64,000 nt of DNA. Origin: JAAEKA01 sp049299095 (lineage in GTDB: Bacteria > Chloroflexota > Anaerolineae > JAAEKA01). Where the stretch lies: contig JBAQWV010000161.1 in assembly GCA_049299095.1 (NCBI GenBank), forward strand, positions 38,067-102,066, given 5' to 3'. Position 1 is the stretch's first letter. Every line of letters starts with the position of its first letter. The notes under the pieces were generated by a model that was given only the letters and a program-made list of their open reading frames with translations, was not told the DNA's origin and made no database searches. Shown piece after piece: positions 41,777 through 50,669 of the stretch. Made by a program: the position numbers and the translations under genes.

Positions 41777-43450
41777 ATGCGATCTGGCAAGGTGCGGCGC
41801 GGGCTATACGCGCTGCCACTGCTCTTTCTGGCGCTGTTCTATTTCTATCCGCTGCTGAGCATCCTGGCGCTAAGCCTGACCCCGCAGGGCAAGCTGGATT
41901 TGAGCGGCGTGGCCGCATTGTGGATGCGCCCATACCTGGCCCAGGTTTTGTGGTTCACGCTCTGGCAGGCCGCGGCCTCCACCGCGCTGACGCTGCTGAT
42001 CGGCCTGCCGGCCGCGTTCGTTTTCGCGCGCTACAGCTTCCCCGGCAAGAATTTACTGCGCGCACTGACCACCATCCCCTTTGTCATGCCCACAGTGGTG
42101 GTCGGCGTGGCCTTTGTCACACTGCTCGGCCCGCAAGGTATACTTAACGATGGCCTGCAAGCAGCCTTTGGCCTGGCGCAGCCCCCCGTGCGCCTGCTGT
42201 ACACCGTGTGGATCATCCTGTTGGCGCACGCGTTCTATAACGCCACCGTGGTGGTACGCATCGTGGGTGGCTTTTGGGCCAACCTCGACCCGCGGCTGGA
42301 AGAAGCCGCGGCGGTGCTGGGGGCATCCCGTTGGCGACGCATCACCGCAGTCACGCTGCCGCTGCTGCTGCCTTCGATTGTCGCGGCCGCATTGCTGGTC
42401 TTCCTGTTCTGTTTCACCAGCTTCGGCGTGATCTTGATCCTCGGCGGCCCGACTTTCGCCACGCTGGAGGTCGAAATCTATCGCCAGGCAGTCAATTTCT
42501 TCAATCTGCCATTGGCGGCCACGCTGTCGCTGCTGCAATTGCTCATCACCTTCGGCGTGATGGTGTTTTATACGCGTTTGCAGGCCCGCGCCGCGCTGCC
42601 GCTCAACTTACGCCCGCAAAGCATGACCGCACGCCAGCCCAAAACCGCACGCGACTGGGCGCTGGTTGGCAGCGTCAACACGCTGCTGATCGTGGTGCTG
42701 CTCGCGCCGCTGCTGGCGCTGGCTGTGCGCTCGGTTACGCTGGGCGATGGTCCACCCACGCTGCGTTATTACACCGCGCTCACCAGCGACGCCGCGCAAA
42801 GTATCTTTTTCGTGCCGCCAATGCAGGCGATTCGCAATTCCTTGCTGTTCAGTGGCGTGGCTGTGGCGTTGTCGCTGGTGTTGGGCCTGCTGGCCGCGTA
42901 TTTGCTCGCCGATAATCGGCGCAGCCGCGTGGCGCGCTGGCTCGATCCCATCTTTTTGTTGCCGCTCGGCACCTCTGCAGTAACGCTTGGCTTCGGCTAC
43001 ATCATCGCGCTCGACGAGCCACCCCTCAACCTGCGTACCTCGCTGGCCTTGATCCCGCTCGCTTACACGCTGATCGCCATGCCGTTTGTGGTACGCTCCA
43101 TTTTGCCGGTGTTGCGCGGCCTCAACCCGCGGCTGCGCGAAAGCGCGGCCGTGTTGGGCGCAACACCGGCGCGCGTAATCAGAGAGATTGATCTGCCGAT
43201 CATTGGCCGCGCGGTGCTGGCCGCGGCGGTTTTTGCTTTCACCATCAGCCTCGGCGAGTTCGGCGCCACCCTGCTACTCTATCAGCCGCGCTATCCCACG
43301 ATGTCAGTAGTCATCTACCGCGCCCTCAGCCAGCCCGGCCTGCTCAATTACGGACAGGCGCTGGCGATGAGCACCTTGCTGATGGGCGTTTGTCTGTGCG
43401 GTCTGCTGGTGATTGAGCGGCTGCGCGTGGGCGACATCGGCGAATTTTGA
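41777..43450 (+). CDS. thiP: Thiamine ABC transporter permease (ThiP-like, two permease domains)
   Basis: 557 residues, about 12 membrane segments in two halves, each with an ATPase-docking EAA loop: PRLEEAAAVLGASRWRRITA in the first and PRLRESAAVLGATPARVIRE in the second. This fused form is typical of ThiP and FbpB. LRALTTIPFVMPTVVVGVAF and LFCFTSFGVILILGGPTFAT are family blocks. It lies between thiB and thiQ and completes a ThiBPQ importer. Confidence 0.92.
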   Translation: MRSGKVRRGLYALPLLFLALFYFYPLLSILALSLTPQGKLDLSGVAALWMRPYLAQVLWFTLWQAAASTALTLLIGLPAAFVFARYSFPGKNLLRALTTIPFVMPTVVVGVAFVTLLGPQGILNDGLQAAFGLAQPPVRLLYTVWIILLAHAFYNATVVVRIVGGFWANLDPRLEEAAAVLGASRWRRITAVTLPLLLPSIVAAALLVFLFCFTSFGVILILGGPTFATLEVEIYRQAVNFFNLPLAATLSLLQLLITFGVMVFYTRLQARAALPLNLRPQSMTARQPKTARDWALVGSVNTLLIVVLLAPLLALAVRSVTLGDGPPTLRYYTALTSDAAQSIFFVPPMQAIRNSLLFSGVAVALSLVLGLLAAYLLADNRRSRVARWLDPIFLLPLGTSAVTLGFGYIIALDEPPLNLRTSLALIPLAYTLIAMPFVVRSILPVLRGLNPRLRESAAVLGATPARVIREIDLPIIGRAVLAAAVFAFTISLGEFGATLLLYQPRYPTMSVVIYRALSQPGLLNYGQALAMSTLLMGVCLCGLLVIERLRVGDIGEF

Positions 43451-43462
43451 CCTGGAACTATT

Positions 43463-44548
43463 ATGACTGCACCTGCACACCCCCTGCTGGAAATCCGCGC
43501 CATCTCCAAAGCCTTCGACGGCGTGCCCGTGCTGCGCGACGTGTCGTGCGAAGTGGCCGCGGGCGAAATTGTTTGTCTGCTGGGGCCGTCCGGCTGCGGC
43601 AAGACCACCCTGTTGCGCATCATCGCCGGCTTGGAGCAAGCTGACACGGGCGAACTGCGCTTTGACGGGCGCAACCTCGCCGCCACACCGGTACATCGCC
43701 GTGGTTTTGGCTTCATGTTCCAGGATTTCGCGCTCTTTCCGCACCGCAACGTCGCCGAAAACGTCGCTTTTGGCTTGCGCATGACCGGCCAGCCGACGGC
43801 TGCGATCCGTGCGCGCGTGGCCGAACTGCTGGCGTTGGTCGGGTTGGAGGGCTACGAGCAGCGCCGCGTCTATGAGTTGTCCGGCGGCCAGCAACAGCGC
43901 GTCGCCCTCGCGCGCAGCCTGGCCCCACAGCCCGCGCTGCTCCTGCTCGATGAGCCGCTGGGGTCGCTGGATCGTACCCTGCGCGAGGAGTTGATGGGCG
44001 AACTGCGCGGCATCCTAAAGCGCGCACCGAACATGACCGCGGTTTACGTCACACACGACCAGCAGGAAGCCTTCGCGGTGGCTGACCGCGTCATCATCAT
44101 GAACGCTGGTCGCATCGAGCAAACCGGTTCACCCGTGGCCGTCTATCAACAACCCGCCAGCGCGTTCGTGGCGCACTTTTTAGGGATGCAAAATCTGCTG
44201 GCTGGGCAGTGCATGGCCAGCAGCGACGCGGCCCAGATCGTTACTGCGCTGGGAGTGCTGCGTTGCGCCGCGTGTAGGTGCGCAGGAGGCGACGCGGTGA
44301 CAGCTCTGTTGCGCCCGGATGCAGCCACATTGGCGACGGATAGTCACGTTAACCGCATCGAGGCCACCGTGCAAGAGATTTCTTTCCGCGGCAGTCAAGT
44401 GAAACTGACTGTTACAGCAGCCGGGCTTGGGCTGCAATTTGAACTGCCCGGCTCGGCAGCGGCAGGGCTACCTGCACCCGGCCAGCCGGTGCAGCTCGCA
44501 CTCGACCCGGCGGGCATCAGCTTATTGCCTGCTGAACATGCGTTCTAG
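43463..44548 (+). CDS. thiQ: Thiamine ABC transporter ATPase (ThiQ-like)
   Basis: 361 residues. Walker A GPSGCGKTT, signature LSGGQQQRVALARSL, Walker B LLLLDEPLGSLD and H-loop VYVTHDQQ. A C-terminal TOBE-like regulatory region (about 240-361; TALLRPDAATLATD, QEISFRGSQVKLTV) makes it longer than E. coli ThiQ and closer to FbpC. The start follows the permease by 12 bases. Powers ThiP. Confidence 0.92.
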   Translation: MTAPAHPLLEIRAISKAFDGVPVLRDVSCEVAAGEIVCLLGPSGCGKTTLLRIIAGLEQADTGELRFDGRNLAATPVHRRGFGFMFQDFALFPHRNVAENVAFGLRMTGQPTAAIRARVAELLALVGLEGYEQRRVYELSGGQQQRVALARSLAPQPALLLLDEPLGSLDRTLREELMGELRGILKRAPNMTAVYVTHDQQEAFAVADRVIIMNAGRIEQTGSPVAVYQQPASAFVAHFLGMQNLLAGQCMASSDAAQIVTALGVLRCAACRCAGGDAVTALLRPDAATLATDSHVNRIEATVQEISFRGSQVKLTVTAAGLGLQFELPGSAAAGLPAPGQPVQLALDPAGISLLPAEHAF

Positions 44549-44554
44549 AAAAAT

Positions 44555-44583
44555 TTGACAGTTTCCCCTGCTTACGGTATACT
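44555..44583 (+). promoter_or_regulatory. Promoter of ssb
   Basis: TTGACA (44555-44560), 17-base spacer, TATACT (44578-44583). Predicted start near 44590, giving a leader of about 180 bases with no gene in it. Confidence 0.75.
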
Positions 44584-44768
44584 AATTTCCTGCTTTAGCA
44601 GCGGTCTGGATCATTTACGCACGAACCATTGGGATTGACACAGCAAGCAAGGCCGTTGCGGCGCTTCCCCGCTTTTTAAGTAGCCACCGCAACTTTCCCG
44701 CCATTTTGGCTCCCGTCTTGTGCGTCCTGGTTTCCGCCGCTCATTCTTTGTCATGAAGGAGCGATTTT

Positions 44769-45173
44769 ATGTTTAGCAAAACGATTGTTGTCGGACACCT
44801 GGGCCGCGATCCTGAACTGCGTTTCACGCCCAGCGGTCAGCAGGTATGTTCTTTTTCGGTAGCCACCACGCGTAGCTGGACCGATCAAGGCGGTCAGCAG
44901 CAGGAAAAAACCACCTGGTTCCGTGTGACAGCTTGGGGCAAGCTTGGCGAGCTGTGCCACCAGTATCTGTCGAAGGGACGTCTTGTGCTGGTTGAAGGCG
45001 AGGTGGATGCGTCGGCCTGGACTGCACAGACTGGTGAAGCGCGCGCCAGCCTGGAGTTGAACGCCCGCAACGTGCGCTTCCTCGGCGGTCGCGACAGCGG
45101 TGGCGGCTCGATGGGCGCGCGCCCCTCAGTGAATATGGAACCACCCATTGAGGAAGAGGACATCCCCTTCTAA
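44769..45173 (+). CDS. ssb: Single-stranded DNA-binding protein
   Basis: 134 residues. OB fold with KTIVVGHLGRDPELRFTPSG, VCSFSVATTRSW and KTTWFRVTAWGKLGELCHQY. A short Gly/Ser-rich linker (SGGGSMGARP) ends in the acidic tip EEEDIPF, the standard docking peptide for repair and replication partners. AAGGAG lies 8 bases before the ATG. A monocistronic gene with its own promoter and terminator. Confidence 0.95.
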   Translation: MFSKTIVVGHLGRDPELRFTPSGQQVCSFSVATTRSWTDQGGQQQEKTTWFRVTAWGKLGELCHQYLSKGRLVLVEGEVDASAWTAQTGEARASLELNARNVRFLGGRDSGGGSMGARPSVNMEPPIEEEDIPF

Positions 45174-45207
45174 CCGGCAAGGTCCACAGACATTCTCTAG
45201 AAAAGCA

Positions 45208-45238
45208 AAACCGGTCAGGCAGCTAGCCTGGCCGGTTT
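45208..45238. terminator. Bidirectional intrinsic terminator
   Basis: AAACCGGTCAGGC (45208-45220) pairs over 13 bases with GCCTGGCCGGTTT (45226-45238), one G-U. Serves the convergent ssb and fusion genes, and the fusion gene stops inside it. Confidence 0.85.
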
Positions 45239-47730
45239 GTCGTAGGCTCACTGGTCAGCAGCGAGCGGATCACTTTGCCGATGGCAGAGCGTGGCAGCGC
45301 GTCGCAGAAGATCACAACCGTGGGGGCAGCATAAGGTTCCAGACGGCGCTGGCAGAAGTGGATCAGCTCCTCGGCAGTGGGTGCAGACCCGGGCCGCAGC
45401 ACGACGTAGGCTACAATCTGCGGCTGGTTGGCTGCGTCTGTACTGCCGACCACCACCGCTTCCTGTACGTGGTTGTTTTCATAGAGCACTTCTTCCACAT
45501 CGCGCGGATACACCGCCCCCTCCGCCAGCCGGATCACATCGCGCGCCTGGTCGAGCACACGGAATATGCCATCGCTGTCCATGATCGCTAAATCACCGGT
45601 GCGCAGCCAGTCACCATCAAAAACGTCGTTTATCCCTGTTTCCTGCCAATAGCCCGCCATCACCTGCGGCCCGCTCAACTGCAATTCACCAATCTGTCCG
45701 GCGGGCAACTCAACTCCGAGGTGCGGGTCCACAATCCTGGCGCTGGTGTCTGGCAGCGGCATACCGACCGAGCCGATCTCGCGCGGGCCTTGCAGTGGTT
45801 GCGCCAGCGCCACACAGGTTGCTTCGGCCAGCGTGTAGGTTTCCAGCAGGCGGCGATGGGTGAGCCGCTCAAACGCCTCGTGGATCTCCACCGGCATCGG
45901 TGCGCCGCCGCTTAGGCAGGTGCGAATTGAGGCAAACCCATACGAATGCAGGTCAGGCACGCGGCTGATGGCCGCAAACAGCGCAGGCTGGCCGGGAAAA
46001 ATCGTCGGTTGGTGCGTCCAGATCAGGTCAAGCAGCCCCTGCATCTCCAAACCGGGCATCAGCAGCATGGTAGCGCCCACCGCCACCGGCAAATTCATGG
46101 CCGCGGTCATGCCATAGGCGTGCAGCAGCGGCAGCACGGAAACAAAAACTTCCTGTCCGTACTGCAAATCATACAACCAGTGGCGCAACTGTAGGGTATT
46201 CGCCACCAAGTCGCCGTGGGTCAGGCACGCGCCGCGCGTGCGGCCTTGCAAGTCTTGTGTATAGGCAATGACCGCCAGATCGTTGCGCGTGCGCGACAAG
46301 GCCAACTCGTCCACCGGTGCGTCCTTGATCAATTCGATCAGGCTGCGCCCGGCGGGCTGGCTATTGCTGTCTGCTAAGCCATGCCAGAAGCCGAGCGCAT
46401 GGAGCATGGCTTGCCGATCTTCCGGAGACGCATCGTGCGTGAGGTTGACGGTCAGTACCTCGCGCACGCCCGCGTGCATCTGCACGCGCCGCGCCAGATC
46501 GCCAAAATCCTCCAGTGTCACCAGCACCTCCGCGCCCGTCGCGCGCGCCTGCTCGGCCACCAGATCGAGATCGCCGTGCAGCGAAGGAGCCACCACCACC
46601 CCGCCCGCGCGCAGGGTTCCGTAGTAAGTCACCAACAATTGCGGGCTGTTGGGCAGGAAGAGCAGCACGCGGTCGCCGGGGGTAACGCCGAGGCCGCGCA
46701 GCGCATGGGCAAACTGGTTGGCCTGCTGACTGAGACGGCCATAGGTCAGCTTGTGGCCCTGAAAGATCGCAGCCGCACGCTTGGGGAACCAGTCAGCCGC
46801 ACTGGTCAAAAATTCGCTCAAGGGGCGGTCGGGGATCGGTACAGTGTGCGGTGTGGTCTGGCCGTAGGCTTTCAACCAGGGCTTGCCCGGCTCGCTTTGC
46901 TGCTCGTCCGCCTGTCTGCGCCAAGTCACCCCCGCTGCGTCGGCTTGAATGAAGCGCTGAATGGCCCGATTGACAGCCTGATGCCGTTCAAGCTGGATTT
47001 TGTGCTTGGACGCGCCCACGTCTACCCGCTCTGCACCGGGAATGACATCGGCCACCTTTTCGACCACCTGGCGGGGGAAATAGGTGTCGCGCTCACCAGT
47101 AATCACCAGCGTCGGTACATGCAACGACTGCATCAGTCCCCAGCCGCGCCATTGTAGCATGTTGTTGACTGCCATGCGCTTCATCACATGCAGTTCAGCG
47201 TTCCAGCGCGGGCGATATTTCCACACCGGTCGCAAAATCGCGGTTGGCAGGCGATAGGCCATTGCCGCGGCTTTGGGAATGGGGTATTCGCCCGCAGTGG
47301 CGATCAGCACCAGATGGTCAATCTGCTCCGGGTGCGCGCTGGCATATTCTACACAGATTGAGCCGCCGAAGGAATGGCCGATCAGCTCGAAGCGGTCAGG
47401 CAAGTGCAGGTATTGCGTGATGGCGTACAAATCGGCCACCAATTCCTGCATGGTGTAGCGAGTATAGGGCGCATCGCTCTGGCCGTGACCGCGCAGATCA
47501 GGCACCACCACGCGATATTCCCGTGCGAAGGTGTTGATCTGATATTCCCAGGTTTCCGCGCTGCCCGCGTAGCCGTGTACCAGCACCATCGTGCGTTCCA
47601 CACCGGTGGGGCGGATGTCAATGACGCTCAGTTCGTTGCCCAGCACGCCCGGCATGGGGACGTTGACGCGGTACAGGTCAAAATCGAGTTGAATGGCGCT
47701 GCGTTTGATGCCGCGTAGTTCGCGTTTCAT
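45223..47730 (-). CDS. Alpha/beta-hydrolase fused to an acyl-CoA synthetase-like domain with altered ATP loop
   Basis: 835 residues in two enzyme domains. N-terminal alpha/beta hydrolase (about 20-265): oxyanion HGYAGSAETWEYQ, nucleophile Ser in LIGHSFGGSICVEYA, acid in VITGERDTYF and His near VGASKHKIQLERH. The C-terminal part (about 300-830) is an AMP-dependent synthetase: PNSPQLLVTYYGTLRAGGVV, LSGGAPMPVEIHEAFERL, DGDWLRTGDLAIMDSDG and the catalytic Lys in PRSAIGKVIRSLL. The usual ATP loop YTSGTTGxPKG reads YTQDLQGRTRGACLTHG, so its Gly/Thr and Lys are lost. The single gene may encode hydrolase plus a ligase whose ATP binding is changed. Substrate unknown. Confidence 0.85.
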   Translation of the reverse strand: MKRELRGIKRSAIQLDFDLYRVNVPMPGVLGNELSVIDIRPTGVERTMVLVHGYAGSAETWEYQINTFAREYRVVVPDLRGHGQSDAPYTRYTMQELVADLYAITQYLHLPDRFELIGHSFGGSICVEYASAHPEQIDHLVLIATAGEYPIPKAAAMAYRLPTAILRPVWKYRPRWNAELHVMKRMAVNNMLQWRGWGLMQSLHVPTLVITGERDTYFPRQVVEKVADVIPGAERVDVGASKHKIQLERHQAVNRAIQRFIQADAAGVTWRRQADEQQSEPGKPWLKAYGQTTPHTVPIPDRPLSEFLTSAADWFPKRAAAIFQGHKLTYGRLSQQANQFAHALRGLGVTPGDRVLLFLPNSPQLLVTYYGTLRAGGVVVAPSLHGDLDLVAEQARATGAEVLVTLEDFGDLARRVQMHAGVREVLTVNLTHDASPEDRQAMLHALGFWHGLADSNSQPAGRSLIELIKDAPVDELALSRTRNDLAVIAYTQDLQGRTRGACLTHGDLVANTLQLRHWLYDLQYGQEVFVSVLPLLHAYGMTAAMNLPVAVGATMLLMPGLEMQGLLDLIWTHQPTIFPGQPALFAAISRVPDLHSYGFASIRTCLSGGAPMPVEIHEAFERLTHRRLLETYTLAEATCVALAQPLQGPREIGSVGMPLPDTSARIVDPHLGVELPAGQIGELQLSGPQVMAGYWQETGINDVFDGDWLRTGDLAIMDSDGIFRVLDQARDVIRLAEGAVYPRDVEEVLYENNHVQEAVVVGSTDAANQPQIVAYVVLRPGSAPTAEELIHFCQRRLEPYAAPTVVIFCDALPRSAIGKVIRSLLTSEPTTNRPG

Positions 47731-47798
47731 AGATGGTTAGTCTATCACAAGATGTCTGGAAGAGCGAGACGGCGCTCTGCACGCTATCAGCGAATGAC

Positions 47799-47827
47799 TT
47801 GGTGTCAGGGCAGGGTAGTGCTATACT
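47799..47827 (+). promoter_or_regulatory. Promoter of the glucokinase cluster
   Basis: TTGGTG (47799-47804), 17-base spacer, TATACT (47822-47827) with a TG extension. Predicted start near 47834, leader about 90 bases. Confidence 0.6.
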
Positions 47828-47923
47828 GCCAGCAGCAAAACAAAACCGGCTACTCGCAGCGCTTGCTGCGCACGCTTCAACGAAAAATCATAGCTGTTCC
47901 TTATGTTCTTCGGAGGTAATTTT

Positions 47924-48916
47924 ATGCTTTTGGCAGGCGACATCGGCGGCACCAAGACCCACCTGGCTTTATTTTCAGTGGAGACAGGGCCGCGCACACC
48001 CGTATTTGAACGCATCTATCCTAGCGCCCAGTACAGCAACCTCGAAACCATCGTGCAGGCTTTTTTGCAGGAAGTTGACCAGCCAGTAGATCGGGCTGTC
48101 TTCGGCGTGGCTGGCCCCGTGCTAAACAGCGAGGCCACCATCACCAATCTACCCTGGGTGATCCGTATCAGCCGGTTGCAGGAAGTCCTCGGTATCCAGG
48201 CGATCACCTTGTTGAACGATTTGCAAGCCATTGCTTATGCCGTGCCCTTTTTACAGCCAGAAGATGTCCACACTCTCAACCAGGGTACGCCCGACCCCAC
48301 CGCGCCCATTGCTGTGATCGCCCCCGGCACCGGTTTGGGCGAGGCGTATCTTACCTGGCAATGTAACCACTACGAGGCGCAGGCTTCGGAAGGCGGGCAC
48401 AAAGATTTCGCGCCCACCAACGAAATGGAGATGAGCTTACTGCGTTACATGCTGCGTATGCAGGATCATGTCAGCTACGAAAAGGTGTGTTCCGGCCTCG
48501 GCATCCGCAACCTTTACGCATTTTTGAAAAGCACCGGCTACGCGCCGGAGCCGCCCTGGCTGGCTCAACAATTGTGGGACACCAACGACCCCACGCCAGC
48601 CATCGTCAATGCTGCGCTGAACCACGACCAGCAGCCTTGCGAGCTGGCCGTTGCCACGCTGCGCCTGTTCGTTTCAATCCTGGGCGCAGAAGCCGGCAAT
48701 CTGGCACTGGTGATTATGGCTGGCGGCGGTGTTTACCTGGGTGGTGGCATCCCACGGCGCATTCTGCCCTGGCTGGATCGCCAGAATTTCATGCAGGCAT
48801 TTCTTAACAAAGGCCGTTTTTCGTCTACGCTGATTCGTGTTCCGGTGCATGTAATCCTGCACACGAATGCCGCGCTGCTGGGCTGCGCCTGCCTCGGCCT
48901 CGACCAAACGCTCTAA
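47924..48916 (+). CDS. glk: Glucokinase (Glk family)
   Basis: 330 residues. Phosphorylates glucose with ATP. The phosphate loop LLAGDIGGTKTHLALFSV opens the protein; VFGVAGPVLNSEATITNLPW, LNDLQAIAYAV and PGTGLGEAYL follow, with SEGGHKDFAP in the usual sugar-contact place. The overall pattern is Glk, not ROK (no CxCGxxGC zinc motif). The ATG at 47924 is set by GGAGG 6 bases upstream. Confidence 0.93.
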   Translation: MLLAGDIGGTKTHLALFSVETGPRTPVFERIYPSAQYSNLETIVQAFLQEVDQPVDRAVFGVAGPVLNSEATITNLPWVIRISRLQEVLGIQAITLLNDLQAIAYAVPFLQPEDVHTLNQGTPDPTAPIAVIAPGTGLGEAYLTWQCNHYEAQASEGGHKDFAPTNEMEMSLLRYMLRMQDHVSYEKVCSGLGIRNLYAFLKSTGYAPEPPWLAQQLWDTNDPTPAIVNAALNHDQQPCELAVATLRLFVSILGAEAGNLALVIMAGGGVYLGGGIPRRILPWLDRQNFMQAFLNKGRFSSTLIRVPVHVILHTNAALLGCACLGLDQTL

Positions 48917-48920
48917 CGCC

Positions 48921-49550
48921 ATGCCGATCTTCGACATCACTGTCACCATCACGCCCAGCCTGCCCGTCTGGCCGGGCGATCCGCCCGTTGCCTTGACGCA
49001 ACCTGCGCACCTGGCGCGCGGCGACGCGTACACCTTGACACGGCTAGACATGAGCGCCCACACTGGCACACACCTCGATGCCCCCGCGCATTTTCTGGTG
49101 GACGGCGCCGGGGTGGAAACGCTCGATCTGAACGTGCTGATCGGCCCGGCCCTGGTGGTGGATGCGCGCGGGCGCGGCCATGTGACCGCTGCGCTGCTGG
49201 ATGCGCTGGCTATTCCGTCCGGCGTAGAGCGGCTGCTCCTGCGCACCGATAATTCTGCGTTGTGGCAGGCTGCGCCCGATCGTTTTGTCCAAGACTTTGT
49301 GGCTGTCACCGCTGACGGCGCGGCCTGGCTGGTGGCGCACGGCATCAAACTGGTGGGCATTGACTATCTATCCATTGCGCCGTTTGATGCCGCTGCCCTC
49401 CCGCACGAAATTTTGCTGGCTGCCGGGATCATTCCCGTCGAGGGCCTGAACCTTGGCGCGATTGAGCCGGGCGAGTATCAACTCATCTGTTTACCCTTGA
49501 AGATTGCCGGAGCAGACGGCGCGCCCTGCCGCGCGGTGCTGATCCGCTAA
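48921..49550 (+). CDS. Cyclase-family protein (kynurenine formamidase-like)
   Basis: 209 residues. The metal motif HTGTHLDAPAHFLVDGAGVE is the hallmark of the cyclase/kynurenine formamidase (KynB) family, with a partner motif GIDYLSIAP further on and EGLNLGAIEPGEYQLICLPL at the C-terminus. Such enzymes hydrolyse arylformamides or related amides with bound zinc or manganese. No tryptophan-degradation genes are nearby, so the substrate is open. It begins 5 bases after glk ends. Confidence 0.88.
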   Translation: MPIFDITVTITPSLPVWPGDPPVALTQPAHLARGDAYTLTRLDMSAHTGTHLDAPAHFLVDGAGVETLDLNVLIGPALVVDARGRGHVTAALLDALAIPSGVERLLLRTDNSALWQAAPDRFVQDFVAVTADGAAWLVAHGIKLVGIDYLSIAPFDAAALPHEILLAAGIIPVEGLNLGAIEPGEYQLICLPLKIAGADGAPCRAVLIR

Positions 49551-49601
49551 CCCGTCCGTGGTTGGTTGCGCCGGTCGCAGTCAACCACCCTGATTTTATT
49601 T

Positions 49602-50666
49602 ATGACCATGACACGCGAACAAATCCGCCTGACATCCCTGGCTGCCTGCGCTGGCTGAGCGTCCAAAATGGCCCCTGAGGCCCTGGCGCACGTGTTGCGC
49701 CCACTCGCCAACCTGTTCAACCAGAACGACTATCCCGACCTGCTGGTAGGCCTGGGCCGGGCGGACGACGCGGCTGTTTACCGCCTCGGCGACAACCAGG
49801 CCCTCGTAGCCACGGTTGACTTCTTCACCCCCATCGTGGACGACCCATACGTCTACGGTGCTATTGCCGCGGCCAATTCCCTGAGCGATGTCTACGCGAT
49901 GGGTGGCAAGCCGCTCTTTGCCCTGAACATTGCTGCATTTCCGGGCGATCTGCCCGCGGCTATGATCAGCGAAGTGCTGCGCGGCGGCGCTGAGAAGGTG
50001 CGCGAAGCAGGTGCAGCCATCGCGGGCGGTCACACCATCCAGGACAAGGAGCCAAAGTATGGCCTGGTCGTGCTGGGGCTGGTGGATCCGCAGCGCGTGT
50101 TGACCAAGGAAGGCGCACAGCCCGGCGACTGTCTGGTGCTGACCAAGCCACTGGGTACAGGTGTGATTACCACCGCGTTCAAGCGCGACCTGACCACCGA
50201 CGCACAGATGGATGCCGCGGTTGCCAGCATGGTGCGGCTGAACCGTGCTGCTTCAGAGGCAGCACTGCGCAGTGGCGCTCATGCAGCCACTGACATCACC
50301 GGTTTTGGCCTGCTGGGCCACGCCGCCGAGATGCTGACCGAGAAAGCCACCAACACCAGCGTGGGCTTGCGCATCTGGTTCGACCAGCTTCCCTGGCTGT
50401 CGGGCGCACAGGCTTTTGGCGACGATTGGGTCTATCCCGGTGGTGCCCACAACAATCGCGCCTATTTCAGCGCCCGCGTACGCTTTGATTCCTCGATTGA
50501 CGAAGCACAGCAGACCTTATGCTTTGCCCCGGAAACCAGCGGCGGGCTGCTGCTGGCTGTGCCCGCCCATCAGGTCGAGCAATGCCTTGCCGATCTTGAA
50601 CAGGCGTGGGTGATTGGTGAGGTGGTCAAAGGCGACCCCGTAATCAACGTCGTCGCAACGAAATGA
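49602..50666 (+). CDS. selD: Selenide, water dikinase SelD containing selenocysteine (in-frame TGA at 49656)
   Basis: 354 residues if TGA at 49656-49658 is read as selenocysteine (residue 19). Makes selenophosphate from selenide and ATP. The N-terminal LTSLAACAG-U-ASKMAPEAL aligns with the active-site GAGCGCK segment of E. coli SelD, with U at the catalytic position and Lys three residues later. The body is canonical: VDFFTPIVDDPYVYGAIAAA, YAMGGKPLFALNIAAFP, AGGHTIQDKEPKYG, TKPLGTGVITTA and ATDITGFGLLGHAAEM. A hairpin with GGCGCA/TGCGCC around CGTGT (49685-49701) is a candidate SECIS 32 bases after the TGA. Without read-through the ATG at 49668 would leave out the active site. A second ATG at 49608 is possible. 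Confidence 0.9.
49685..49701 (+). promoter_or_regulatory. Candidate bacterial SECIS hairpin of selD
   Basis: GGCGCA (49685-49690), loop CGTGT, TGCGCC (49696-49701). The loop starts 33 bases after the TGA and has a G at its second position, as asked of bacterial SECIS elements. It lies within the coding sequence, as expected for bacteria. Confidence 0.5.
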
Positions 50667-50669
50667 TAC

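Noticed and set aside
40549..44548. Iron(III) or spermidine ABC transporter
   Set aside because: The fold fits, but the TPP riboswitch and thiamine pyrophosphokinase next to it make thiamine the better substrate.
47924..48916. ROK-family sugar kinase or repressor
   Set aside because: No ROK zinc motif or helix-turn-helix; the pattern is Glk.
49602..49667. Stop codon TGA making selD a pseudogene or a shorter gene from 49668
   Set aside because: The frame before the TGA encodes the SelD active-site segment with good conservation, and the whole downstream protein is intact. Selenocysteine explains it better.
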